Positions 33,688 through 44,800 of a stretch of 64,000 bases of DNA are shown in pieces. The DNA is from JAFGRU01 sp963665915 (GTDB taxonomy: Bacteria; Desulfobacterota; Desulfuromonadia; Desulfuromonadales; JAAYDE01), in NCBI GenBank assembly GCA_963665915.2, contig CAXXSG010000004.1:62001-126000 (forward strand), given 5' to 3'. Below the pieces are notes generated by a model that made no database searches, was not told the origin of the DNA, and was given only the letters and a program-made list of their open reading frames with translations. The position numbers and the translations under genes are program-made. Within the stretch, counting starts at the first letter, position 1, and each line of letters starts with the position of its first letter.

Positions 33688-36600
33688 TTACATTTTGCCG
33701 ATAAAATTGATAAACAAGCCCTGGTGGCGGTAATCCTGGTCTGTCAGATCGTCGGAAAAATCACAGAAGTTGTAGCCAAGCCCCACTTTGAAGTGATTCC
33801 CCAGGTGGCGGTACAGCGCCACAAGTGCTCCGCTGCGACTGTCCTGGGCATCCGGCAGGTCGAGCTGACGAACTTCCATGAGAGCATCCCATTTGTGGAG
33901 GAAATGCCAGTCGGCCCGCAGCACCAGGAGCTGGGCACGACTGTCGTAATACTCGGGGTTCTCGCTATCCAACGCCACCTGACCAAATCGATAGGCATAT
34001 TTCCCTCCCACCGTCCAGCGCTGCGTAAGATCGTACATGACATCCACAGCAGCGATATGGCTACGCTGGATAAGATCCGAGCTGCTGCTGGTAGTCGCAT
34101 CATTTGTCGACGGCAGGTTGTAAAAATAGGTGTACTTGAAAAGCATGTTCAATCGATCATGATTGACCGGGCGGTAAGCACCACCAAGGACGGCCTTGGT
34201 ATAGTCGCTGTCGAAACCGGAGCCCAGAGAACTCTCACTCACCGAGTAATTGAATTTGCCAAGAATTCGCCAATCGGAGGAAGCCTTGTAGGAAAAATTA
34301 TTCTTGAACAGCCAAGTGGTCCGTTTTGACCAACTGCCGTCATCCTCATCCTCAGTGTTGTCGACACGATACTCCAGGGCGCTGGAAATCTTCATTTTTT
34401 CCAGGCTGTAGACGGCGCTGAGGCTGGCTGCTCGACGCTCTATTTCGGCCGCCGTGTCGGGATCCTTGAGAGTGCCGTAGTCGACATTCGCCCCGAGATT
34501 GAGATGACTGGCCGTCTTAAAATCCACCCCGGCAGTATGTACCAGGCCGGTGGGAACATCCCCATGCTCATACTTCTCTTCAAAGTAAACGCTGGTTCTC
34601 TCAGAGTAGCGGGTACGGAACCCGGAAGTCATGGTTCCCTCCCGGGTCAGCAGGCCATCGTCGTCCTTTTCGCTGCCAAGGCTGTACTTGAGGTAGAGGG
34701 TGGTTCTGTCGGAATAGAGATATTCGCTGCCGAAACTGGCACCTGTCCCGAGATCACCAGTGGAAAGTTCGCCGAGGAGATTGAGACGGTCGTTGAAACG
34801 CCAGCTCCCGCCTGCGCCAAAACGATTGTTGTCATCGCGGTTTCCCGTCGCCTGCAAGGTCTGCTGGAAAAAACCGTAGGCCGTCCAGCGGGCATGGGAA
34901 TCATAGTCGAACCGCACCACCGCGTCCGTACGATCCCCCTCGTCCTGGGTTGCGGCCACGGTCTCCGAGTTGTCCTGGCGGCTCTCATGGCGCAACCCTG
35001 GGCTCAGCGTCCAGTTCTCGGCAAAGTGATATTTGACATTCAGTTCGGCGGAAGTCTTATCGAGCCCTTCGGGTTTTTTCTGCGCATCCCCCTTCATGCG
35101 AACCTCCACATGATCGGTTATGGGCAGACTCAGAGCGCCGCCGTACTGGGTGATCTTGTCGTCCGTGGACAGACCGGGCGAGGAATAGCCTGCCTCAAGA
35201 TCCTGCAGGTAAAAAGTGATGCGGCCGCGCCCCTTCTTCCAGACATCGCTGACATCGAGACTGCCCTCAACGCGATAGGATGATGCCGCGGCATCCTCGT
35301 CGCTGTCAGTGTCGTCGGCAGAGTCGAAAGTGTAGCCACCGTCCTCGGAAGACGAGGTCAGCAGCCCAGGCCCCTGACTGTGCCCGCCTTCCACCCGCAA
35401 CCAGGTGGAAGGAGATTTGCGCAAGGTCAGATCAAAAGCCCCAAGGGTGCTCTCAATACCGTCTTGTTCGTCCCTGTAGGAGGTCACCCCCAGCTTGATG
35501 TAATCATTGAACCAGTAATGAGCCCGGCCGCCGCTGACCAGGGAGTCCGGCTCCTCGAGGCCGGGGGTGTACTCGAAATTCACCACCAGATAGACCGGAT
35601 TGCCGCTGAGAGAACTGGTGGAAACCAGAAGATCGTCGCTGGCGGTGGAGGGCAGCACCTCCGACAGAAGGATGCGTCCCTGAATATAGTCAATGCTGTA
35701 ATCACTTTCGGCAATCAGCGTCTGCCGCGCCAGCACCAGACCGGAATCTTTGTCTCGAACCTCGATCCGAATGGTCTCCGAGCTTTCCAGGATGTCCTTC
35801 TGACTCAGGTAGTAGAGGGACCCGCCTGTACCGCGTAACACATCCGTGCCCGAAATGGTGCCCGGATCGGCGCCGAAGCCGTCAACAAGCAGGCGGGACT
35901 GGCCGAAGCTGGTGGTGTTGAGGGGCTGGTAGTGCAGTTTGGCACCGTAGAGTTCACGATCCATGCGGGCCAGGTCGGTATCGGAGTAACTCAACTTGTA
36001 GTTACCCCAGACGCCATAGGTCTCATCCTTTTTCGCCTTGATATAGAACTTGCCGTCCGTCGGTGCATCCTCAATCATGGTGCCGTCGTCACCGAAGGTG
36101 GGATAGTGGTAATCAGGATCGATCCTCTGCAACTGCGCCTCGGTTGACTTGTCGATAAAGTTGGAGAAAATCTCGTCCAGGGTCCCCTCGCGGGTATCGG
36201 CACTGCTGGTTAGGGTCCAGCCGTTTCTGAATTTGCTATTGGTATAAAAGGCCATACGGCCCTCAAGACTCAAGCTCTCGCTGTAGCGGGGATTGTCCGG
36301 CTGAAGCAGATCGGCCGGCCCGTTGGTCTGGTTGCCGGACAGGGTCAGATCAGCCATGCCGACGGTGAACCAATCGTTCCTTTTAAGTTCCAGATCGCGC
36401 AGGAAGAGCTCTCCGTTGCCGAACTCGTCGAGAACGGCCACCTCCACGCTATGGACGCCCTCGGGCAGAATCTCCTCGGCCACGAAGCGCCCCTCGGTAT
36501 CCACTGGAACTGCGTAACCGGCCATCCACACCCCGTGACCCGCGGGAATGGAAGAGCCCTGGGCTAGCACCGTGCCGCCACTTAAGGGGATATTGCTCAT

Positions 36601-38808
36601 AGCGATGCGGTTTTTACCGTAGTTGCCCAGCAGCGCCCGTTCCACATCGTGCCCGGCCGTGTCTGCATCGACACTGTCGGTCACCCACAAGGGCTGAGAT
36701 TTGGTTTCGTCAAAACGGCCTTTTCGGTCATAGACCCGGACCAGGTATTTCAACCTTTTCAAAGGCGCTGAAAACTCCTTGAAATCTGCGCGCCACTGAG
36801 CTCTGCCGTTGGCATCAAGTTTAACAACAGCCAGGGGTTCGTCCCGCAACGACTGCTCTTCCTCGAAGATGCGCACCTCGCCGCGCTCAATAAAACTGCG
36901 GTAGTTGGCATAGAGGCGAAAGTCCACCAGGCTTTCCGGGAAAGGGGTCTCGTCCAGGTCCCGATAGCGGATACTGTTCGGCCAGGCGGTGATGTTGAGA
37001 CGCCGCTCCAGTTTAAGACTGTCGTGCTTGAACTGGATGTCAGCTCGCTCAAGGGCGACGTCAGTGCAGCGCTGCACATCCGAACTGCATTTGCCCGGGT
37101 CGTCCAGCGGTTTGCCGTCAACGGTGATACGCATAAGATTTAGGGAAAAGGGATTGGCCAGAGTGACCTCGCGGGTCATGGGAGTAATTTCGACCCCTTC
37201 GTAATCATCCAGGATAGCCGGCTCGTCATAGACCACCTGAACCTCGACGCGCGATTTATCCGAGGTGATGAAACCGGCGTTTACCACATCGTCGGTCTGT
37301 ACGTAACCACGGCCGTCAAACTCCACCTGCTCCTCGGAAAGGCGCATCTTCTGGCGCACGGCTTCCATGGCCCGGCGGGCACGCACCAGGGAAAGACCGA
37401 TGTCATCCCCGTAAACAGCGACCGTGCGGCGATCAAGGCGTTCATTCCCGATGTATCCCACAAATCTCAAGCGTACTCGATTCTTTTCCCTGACTTCATT
37501 CATCATCTGGCGCAAGCGTTGCGTATACCCCTCCGGCACGACCGGGTCGCCGCCCAGATAAACGATGGGCTCAATCGGACCAGTCGATGCCAGGTGAACA
37601 CGGGTTACGGATTCGACACCGCTGGAATCAGGGCACAGCTGCGGCTCATTGGGAAGGTCCTGAAGAGGATCATCATACCAGAACTCCACCGCCACCCGGC
37701 GATTGAGGGCTCGACCCTGCTGGGTCTCGTTGGAAGCCAACGGCCGCGTCCCCCCACGCCCTTCGGTCTGGATTGCGGCGTTGGGCAAGAGCAAAGCATC
37801 CTGCATAACCAGAGCCACCCGTCGGGCCAGCGCTTTGGAAAGCCCGGCGTGATTCCCGTAAATGCGTTGTTCACGGCCGCTCAGAGGAAGATTGTCCGTA
37901 TAAGCGATGAACTTGACAACCAGACGATCCCGACCGGCCAGATCTTTCATGGCCTGACGAACCTGTTGGATAAACAGATCGGGCACCTTCAGGGCCGCCG
38001 GGTCATAACGCAACGGGGTTATGAGATTCCGAACCCGCGCGCGGTGGGCGTGGCCCTCTTTGTAGCGCATCTTACACACTGTTTCGGTGCGGCAGACCTT
38101 GACGCGATTGAGGTTGTTTTTCGATCGTGCAACAACGACCTCTTCCTCGACCGTCTTTTCACTGATTTCGTCATACCAAACCTGGACCTCGACACGCCGG
38201 TTCATGGCGCGGCCCTCTTCGGTGGTGTTGTCGGCCAGCGGCTGGCTGAATCCCAGACCTTCGTAGGAAATGGCCTCAGGCGGTAGATTCAGGGCTTTTT
38301 GACAGTACTCGGCGACGTTGCCGGCTCGTTCCCGTGAAAGCCCGACGTTATCTCCGTAGAGCGCCTCAAGCTCTGACCCAAGAGGCAGGGAATCGGCATG
38401 ACCGATAAAATGCAGCCGCACATTGACCTGACCGCGCATGTCATTCAGGACCTTACGCAACAGGTTCACATAGTTGTCCGGGATATCGATCCTGCCCAAT
38501 TCAAAGTGGATGGGCGGCACAAGCTTATCCAACTTGACGGTTTTGGAGACTTCGGCAACAGTTTCACGCATCTCGGTATGGTCGCCCTCATCTTCGGCAA
38601 AGATGTCCGGATCTTGAACCCAGGAGGTACTCCTCTCATCGAGAGGCAGGTGTTTCTCAAGGGCGCCCCCAGAGGTATTGGACATCCGCACATCCGTTTC
38701 GGCCGGTGCCAAACCGGCAAAGGAAAGGATGAAGGTGCCGCACAAACAGAGAAGAACCAGATTGCGTCGGCACTTTTTGATCAATATGTGAAGTCTGAAG
38801 TTCGGCAT
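33688..38808 (-). CDS. Outer-membrane protein with three OmpA-like domains and a C-terminal beta-barrel
   Basis: A 1,706-aa protein. A signal peptide (LVLLCLCGTFILSFAGLAPA) is followed by three OmpA-like peptidoglycan-binding domains at about 93-210, 263-376 and 406-530; the first two have the family ending EGRAMNRRVEVQVWY / QGRALNRRVAVEFWY, the third is divergent. Residues about 540-840 look like beta-sandwich domains, then a usher-like segment (SGTDVLRGTGGSLYYLSQKD, YIQGRILLSEVLP). From about 1100 to the end, alternating amphipathic strands such as WRVEGSLDVSD-type and TTLYLKYSLG, plus the final LFINFIGKM, suggest a large beta-barrel. The N-terminal OmpA array would bind the cell wall while the barrel sits in the outer membrane. 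It lies six bases after the giant DUF11 gene and may be its secretion or anchoring partner. Confidence 0.75.
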   Translation of the reverse strand: MPNFRLHILIKKCRRNLVLLCLCGTFILSFAGLAPAETDVRMSNTSGGALEKHLPLDERSTSWVQDPDIFAEDEGDHTEMRETVAEVSKTVKLDKLVPPIHFELGRIDIPDNYVNLLRKVLNDMRGQVNVRLHFIGHADSLPLGSELEALYGDNVGLSRERAGNVAEYCQKALNLPPEAISYEGLGFSQPLADNTTEEGRAMNRRVEVQVWYDEISEKTVEEEVVVARSKNNLNRVKVCRTETVCKMRYKEGHAHRARVRNLITPLRYDPAALKVPDLFIQQVRQAMKDLAGRDRLVVKFIAYTDNLPLSGREQRIYGNHAGLSKALARRVALVMQDALLLPNAAIQTEGRGGTRPLASNETQQGRALNRRVAVEFWYDDPLQDLPNEPQLCPDSSGVESVTRVHLASTGPIEPIVYLGGDPVVPEGYTQRLRQMMNEVREKNRVRLRFVGYIGNERLDRRTVAVYGDDIGLSLVRARRAMEAVRQKMRLSEEQVEFDGRGYVQTDDVVNAGFITSDKSRVEVQVVYDEPAILDDYEGVEITPMTREVTLANPFSLNLMRITVDGKPLDDPGKCSSDVQRCTDVALERADIQFKHDSLKLERRLNITAWPNSIRYRDLDETPFPESLVDFRLYANYRSFIERGEVRIFEEEQSLRDEPLAVVKLDANGRAQWRADFKEFSAPLKRLKYLVRVYDRKGRFDETKSQPLWVTDSVDADTAGHDVERALLGNYGKNRIAMSNIPLSGGTVLAQGSSIPAGHGVWMAGYAVPVDTEGRFVAEEILPEGVHSVEVAVLDEFGNGELFLRDLELKRNDWFTVGMADLTLSGNQTNGPADLLQPDNPRYSESLSLEGRMAFYTNSKFRNGWTLTSSADTREGTLDEIFSNFIDKSTEAQLQRIDPDYHYPTFGDDGTMIEDAPTDGKFYIKAKKDETYGVWGNYKLSYSDTDLARMDRELYGAKLHYQPLNTTSFGQSRLLVDGFGADPGTISGTDVLRGTGGSLYYLSQKDILESSETIRIEVRDKDSGLVLARQTLIAESDYSIDYIQGRILLSEVLPSTASDDLLVSTSSLSGNPVYLVVNFEYTPGLEEPDSLVSGGRAHYWFNDYIKLGVTSYRDEQDGIESTLGAFDLTLRKSPSTWLRVEGGHSQGPGLLTSSSEDGGYTFDSADDTDSDEDAAASSYRVEGSLDVSDVWKKGRGRITFYLQDLEAGYSSPGLSTDDKITQYGGALSLPITDHVEVRMKGDAQKKPEGLDKTSAELNVKYHFAENWTLSPGLRHESRQDNSETVAATQDEGDRTDAVVRFDYDSHARWTAYGFFQQTLQATGNRDDNNRFGAGGSWRFNDRLNLLGELSTGDLGTGASFGSEYLYSDRTTLYLKYSLGSEKDDDGLLTREGTMTSGFRTRYSERTSVYFEEKYEHGDVPTGLVHTAGVDFKTASHLNLGANVDYGTLKDPDTAAEIERRAASLSAVYSLEKMKISSALEYRVDNTEDEDDGSWSKRTTWLFKNNFSYKASSDWRILGKFNYSVSESSLGSGFDSDYTKAVLGGAYRPVNHDRLNMLFKYTYFYNLPSTNDATTSSSSDLIQRSHIAAVDVMYDLTQRWTVGGKYAYRFGQVALDSENPEYYDSRAQLLVLRADWHFLHKWDALMEVRQLDLPDAQDSRSGALVALYRHLGNHFKVGLGYNFCDFSDDLTDQDYRHQGLFINFIGKM

Positions 38809-38814
38809 TTCGTT

Positions 38815-41800
38815 TTATCGACCTTTAACAGGTGCCCCACGACGCCAGAAAGTTTCCGTTTCAATAACCAGTCGGTAATTACCACCGCTGCGCTCCCATT
38901 CCCTGGCAACAGTTTTTTTCAACTTCTTGAGGCGATCCTTGACCAGCCCCTTCTTTTCAAGATCGGCCAGATAGGAAAGGTGCAGCACCGAAGGTGCCCT
39001 CTTAAGTTCCTTGATGAGTTGGGCAATCTTCGGCTGCCACTGGAGGCGCAATTTGTTGCTGTCTGGTTCGTACGCACCATCGGCAAGATCAATGCGCACC
39101 ACCCGATGGATGGTGGCGCCGAAGTTAAAGCGCAGCATCTTACCCCGCGTTGCCCTCTGAACCCGAGGATTCTCGGTGGTAAGGCGGAAACCGCCAGGCA
39201 GACTGCGTTCATCCAGTTTGAGAATGAAATTACTGCCTCGATCCTCATCGGGCACGACCGCGCAACTGATATGGAAACGGCCATACTCGTCGGTCGTGGC
39301 GATCAGACCACGTGCCGTCACCAGACGCACGCCGGACAGACCTGCCTCCCCTTTGTCCTGCCAACCGTCCAGATCACTGTCGTCAAAAACCTTACCGATA
39401 ACATCGGTACAGTCGAAGTCAGGATCGGGAACAACGCGTACCGTGGCCGTCGCTTCGCCCGAGACATCGGTGCCGAGAGCCGTGTTGAAAACCCTGGCTC
39501 GGTTGACGTATTCACCTTCGGAAACACCGGAACCGACAATAAGAATAAATTGGAAAGTTCGCTTCTCGTTGACCGCCAGTTCCAGACCGTCCCAGACCAG
39601 CTCCCGCCCGTTGATATCGGGCTCAGCGGCCTCGCCGTCCAAGCGGGAGCTACCCTCGACATATTTGAATCCGGCCGGGAAACGGTCGACGACCCGCATA
39701 TCCTCAAGGGACACACCGTAGATGTTGGTCACGGTAATGGTGTAAGGCACCAGGGACCCCTTGCTAACGTTAGTCAAGGCGGCAACCTTGGTGATCGCCA
39801 CGGCACCGTCCAGCTCCGAGTCGATGGGAATGGGGTTGTTGAACATCTGGCTGCTGCCGGGCACATCGCTGTCGTTCAGGGTCAGATGCAGGTAATAGGT
39901 GGTGCCTGCCGAGTTGGGTGCTACGGACAGGGGCGGCGCGGTTGCATAGGTAACCGCCTCGCAGTAATCCGTCGTCGCAGGAATCGCATCATTGCTGCAG
40001 ATGGGGACGGAATAGGCGGGAGTGCTCGCATCGCTGGCCGGATTAATAATTGTCGAGGGAGCCGCCAGGAAACCGCTGGCAGGCTGGGTGATTTGGATTA
40101 GGTAGTCCCCTCCGGCCGGGCAGGCGGCAACGCTGAAATTCAGATCGAACTTGTAGAAACCGTTGGCCGTGGTTACCTGGCCCTGCTGGAGCGGATCATT
40201 GAAACAGCTGGCGGGCAGGAGCGCTCCACTGCCAGCATTGAGAAGTTCCAGGGTGGCCCCGGTGACGGGCTCCCGGTTTATGGATTCGTAAACCGTGCCG
40301 TTGGGCCACAGGGGCAGATTCAGATTCTGCAGGTTTTCACCTTCAGCTACCGTAATCGCACTGATGTTCTGCGGGCCATTGGTAAAGACCGAAACAGCGT
40401 CGCCCATGGAGGCAGTATTGGCCCCGGCACCGGGAGCGACAAAGCGTATTTCGTAAAGGCTTCCGGTGCCGTCGTTTGCCGCCAGCCCGGCAAGCTGATA
40501 GTTACCTTCGTCATCCGTAGTCGTCGTGGTGACAAGGCTGCCGTCAAGATAGAGCTCAACGGTCCAGCTTTGCTGTCCTGCCTCGGTGCTAGTGTCGTAG
40601 AGGGTATCCAGGCTGCTGTCGTGCCACACCGAACCGTTAAGGGCACCGCTGCCCGGCGTCCCGCCGACATCGATGGAAACACTGGCCGAGTCGTTCCGGC
40701 TGCCGCTGTCCCAGGTGACTTCAGCGGTATTGGTGATGGTCGTTCCATAAGCCAGGCCGTTGTCGATCACAACCCGGAATCGCACTACCAGAGTATTGCC
40801 CGGAGCCAGATCGCCATAGGTACCGGCATAATCCGCGGTCAGTACCGAGCCCGTATAGGTCACACCAGTGGTAATCCCATTCATGGTGCCCGAACCGGCG
40901 ACATAGGCTACTTGGCCAGCCAGAGAAGTCAGATCGTCGGTTACCAAAACATCGGTGGCGGCAACACTGCCAATATTGGCAATCCGGACCACATAGGTGA
41001 GTTCACTGCCCGGTTCCGCGGGACCACCGCCGGTAACCGTCACCTCTTTGGTGATGGACAGCAACTGGGTATTGCCGACCACTATAACCGTCGGTTGATA
41101 ACCGTTGGAGGCCACGCCGTCGGAGTCGGTCAGCAGCTCCGAAAGTTCGTTGCAGGTGACACTTCCCTGGTTGCTGATGAGGGTACCGTCAGGCGTACCG
41201 ATGTTGACCCTCGCTTCAAAAGTGACCTCGGCGTTGCCGCCGATGGAAATGATCCCGGCACCCGGGTTGTCGCTGGACTGGACCACCAGGCCCGTCGTCA
41301 GTTGCGAAGTGCCGCCGGAATCCGCCACCGCGCTGCCATTAAGGATGGTGCTGTTGACTACGTAGGTGGTGTCGTTGGGTAGACTGTCGGTAAGGATCAC
41401 GTTGTTGGCCGCAACGGCGCCGGTGTTGGTAATAACGATGGTGTAGCGCAGAACGTCATCCGGGTCGACAATACCGTCGGAGTCGTTGTCCACGGAAATC
41501 TCTACGGTCTTCAACGCGTAAAGCAGAGGCAGGCTGCCGACCACATCACGGGTTGGATCATCGACCGTAGGCGTATCAGGGTCATCGGACGGCTGATCGG
41601 GCTGCATGCCGCTGCCCTCGCCATCGCCGTTGACGAAGCCCTGGTTTTCGATGATCGTGCCATCCAGGGCATCCGTGTCCACCACCACGTCAAAGGTCAC
41701 GGTGGCGACGTTGTCGGCCGTGGCCGAGGTATCGGCTCGCATAAAGCCCGGCGTGGTATTTTCCGGTGCATTGACGAGAATGCCGCTGATCAACGGGTTG

Positions 41801-44800
41801 ACACCGCCCGAGGCGTCCGCCACGGCCACACCGTTGAGGGTGGTGCTGTTGGACACGTAGGTGGTGTTGGCCGGCGTGTTATCCTGCAGGGTCACGTTGA
41901 CGGCGTTCTCGTCACCGATGTTCTTGACCGTGATGGTATAGCGCAGGGTATCGCCGGCCAGCAGGAGATCGGGATCACCGGTCAGGTCGGAGGAAATCTT
42001 CTCGACCTGAAACTGCGGCGCCGAAGTGATAAGGGTCTCGGTCGGGTCGCTGGTACCGCCGATGTTGGGGTCGTCACTCGACATGAGTGGATCGGCCGTG
42101 CCGTAATTCAACTCGGCCTGGTTGAGCACCAGGGTACCGCTGGCAATAACGTCGGCCAGGGTGATCTGGAAAACGACGGTAAGCGAATCATTGCCTGAAC
42201 CCGCCGCACCGATACTCAACCCGGCAACGCTGACCAGCCCCGTACCGTGAGTGCCACCCGTGGCATCGGTTCCCGAAACGTTGGCCCCAGCCGGATAGCT
42301 GACTAGGGAGAGCGTGTCGGCGGCAAATACCGCCGGGTCGTTAAGGCGATCCACCTCGTCTTCAATGGTAAAGTCGGTGAGCCCCACCGGACCGTTGTTG
42401 GTAACCTGGATGGTGTATTCCAGGACATCGCCGGGACTGGCGTTGGCACCGGGGTCCTGACTGGTGGTCACATTAACGACACTCTTTTCAAAGGTGAGGA
42501 TCGGCGCTTCAGTGGTGATGGTGTGAGCATCTTCGTGATCGAGAGTGCCAACCGTTCCGTCGGTCAGAACCTCCGTATAGGCATGAGGTGCGATAGGTGC
42601 AGTATCCGGATCGGCGCTGTACCACTGCGTCACACCTGCGATGTTGGTCAGGCTCGTAGCATTTTCGGTGTCGGCATCCAGTTCCAGGTCATAGTTGACG
42701 ATGAGGCGCTGATCTTCTTCCACGCCGCCCGGCGCCGACAGCAGATGGAAGGTCCAGGTGCAGGCGGGAGCAGGATTGAAAGTCACCGCGAAATCGGTAC
42801 TTTCCACCAGAACCGGTGATACCGGTGTCGTACCGTCTGACTGGAATATCCGGGCCGTCACATTGCTGGGGCCGGCCCCGCACATACCGCCGGTGGGCTC
42901 ATCGGGAAGCTGATCGGTGAGGGTCGGCTGCCAGGCCGAAGCCCCGGTGGAGGCATTGTGGAGATCCAGGGTGAAGGTGGCCGGAGTGCCGACACTCATG
43001 GTGGCTGGGCCGTCCTTTTGCACCGTCAGATTGTCCGGACCGACAATGGTCATGGTGGCGGTATCCGAACCGCCGGGGGATTCGGTCGTGGCGTCATTAT
43101 CCACCTGATTGTAGGTGTAGTCGGCGAGATTATCGAAGGTCAGGCCGATGGTGTTGCCTGCGGTATCCTCAAGAACCACCTCAATCTCAATGACAATCTG
43201 TTCGCCGGCCGGGATGTCAATGCCGGTGGTCGTATCCTCAATAACCAGATCGGTGGCGCTACCAGTGTTGACCGGCGTCCAGGAACCGGGGATGGAAATC
43301 TTGGTGACGCTGACAAAAGTCATATCTGCCACCGAAGCACTCAGGTCATCGAGAATGCGCACGTCATACAGTGCGGTGGAGAGGGGCGTAGCCGGAACTG
43401 TGATAGTGTAACTGAAAGGTTCCCCGACAGCTGCAGTGGCCGGGGTCGGGCTTTCCTTGTCGAGCGGCTCAGGACCTGCGGTGGTCAGAGTAACGCTGGC
43501 CGTGTTGCTCGGGCCGTAGATTTCGCGTACCCCGGTCACGCCGCCCTCGGTCGGGACGTCTTCGTCGTCCAGGGAATAATAGACCTGTACCAGAGCCGCG
43601 TTGGTCAGGGTCAAACCAGTACCGATGGTGTTGTCGGCCTGCACTTCATAAACAATGCGCAGGGTATCACCGGCAGGGATGGTGTAAGCATCGGCGACGC
43701 CGCTGTCAAGATCCCAGGTGGCGACACCGGTAGAGGCGTCATATGTCGGTGCCAGAGCGGTCAGGGTGGTTCCCGAAAGCAATTCCATGCTGACCATGGT
43801 GACGGTTGCGGACCCGTTACGCATGCCGGCCGGGATGGTATCCGCAACCACCCCATCGTAAGCGGGAGCGGTGCCAGTGTTTTCAATATCCACCGTATAG
43901 GTAACAATCTCGTCAGCAGCCAGTACCGTATCGCCGCCGGCTGCAAGGGCCAATTTGGAAACCGTCAGGTTTGGCTGCAGGACCGTGACCGTCTCTCCGT
44001 CTGTCTGGGTTACTGCCGGTCCGGTGGCCGTCTGGTGATCCAGAGTGGCCGTATTGGTCAGGGAGATACTGTCAGTCTGGACCAGGGCTTCATTCAATAC
44101 CCTGGCACGGTAGATGATGACAAAATCATCGTTGGTCGGATCAATATCCGACTGGTTGGTAATGTCGCCCAGGGACCAGGTCAGGGTCGTAGGACCCGTG
44201 GCCGGATCGCCGGATACCGAAACCCCCGAAGAGGCAATATTGGCGTGGGTGAAAGGTGCTACGGCCGCGTAGGGCGATGAGGTGTCACCGTTAACACTGA
44301 CAATACCTTCGAAAACCAGTCCCTGAGGCAAGATGTCGGTTACCACCAGGCCAGTGTAACTCCCCTCCTGGAGGCCAAGGCGCAGCTCGTACTGAATGAT
44401 GTCGCCGATACGCACATCCGCGTCACCGCTGCCATAGCTGTCCTGTAGACGGGCCTTGTCGAGGGTGGTGAGATCATCCACGCTAATCGAAGTGGTGGCC
44501 GGGCCGGTGATGTAATCATTCCAGGTAGGCGTTTCCGTGCCGTTGCGTTCATTTGCACTGTCACCGTCCAGACTGGTCCACTGTACCGTTGCACTGTTGG
44601 TCAAGGTCTGGTTGACCAACACCTCGTTGAGTACTTCCACTTCATAGGTGATGCTGACCGTGGTCCCCTCGCTAATGTCGATATCGGCATTGGCGTTAGC
44701 TGGACTCCAGGCCAGGGTTTGGGCCGCGTTTATCCCGTCACCGCTGACCACCGGCGCAGCAATGGTATTGCCGCCACCATCCACGGTGGGATTGCCCGAA

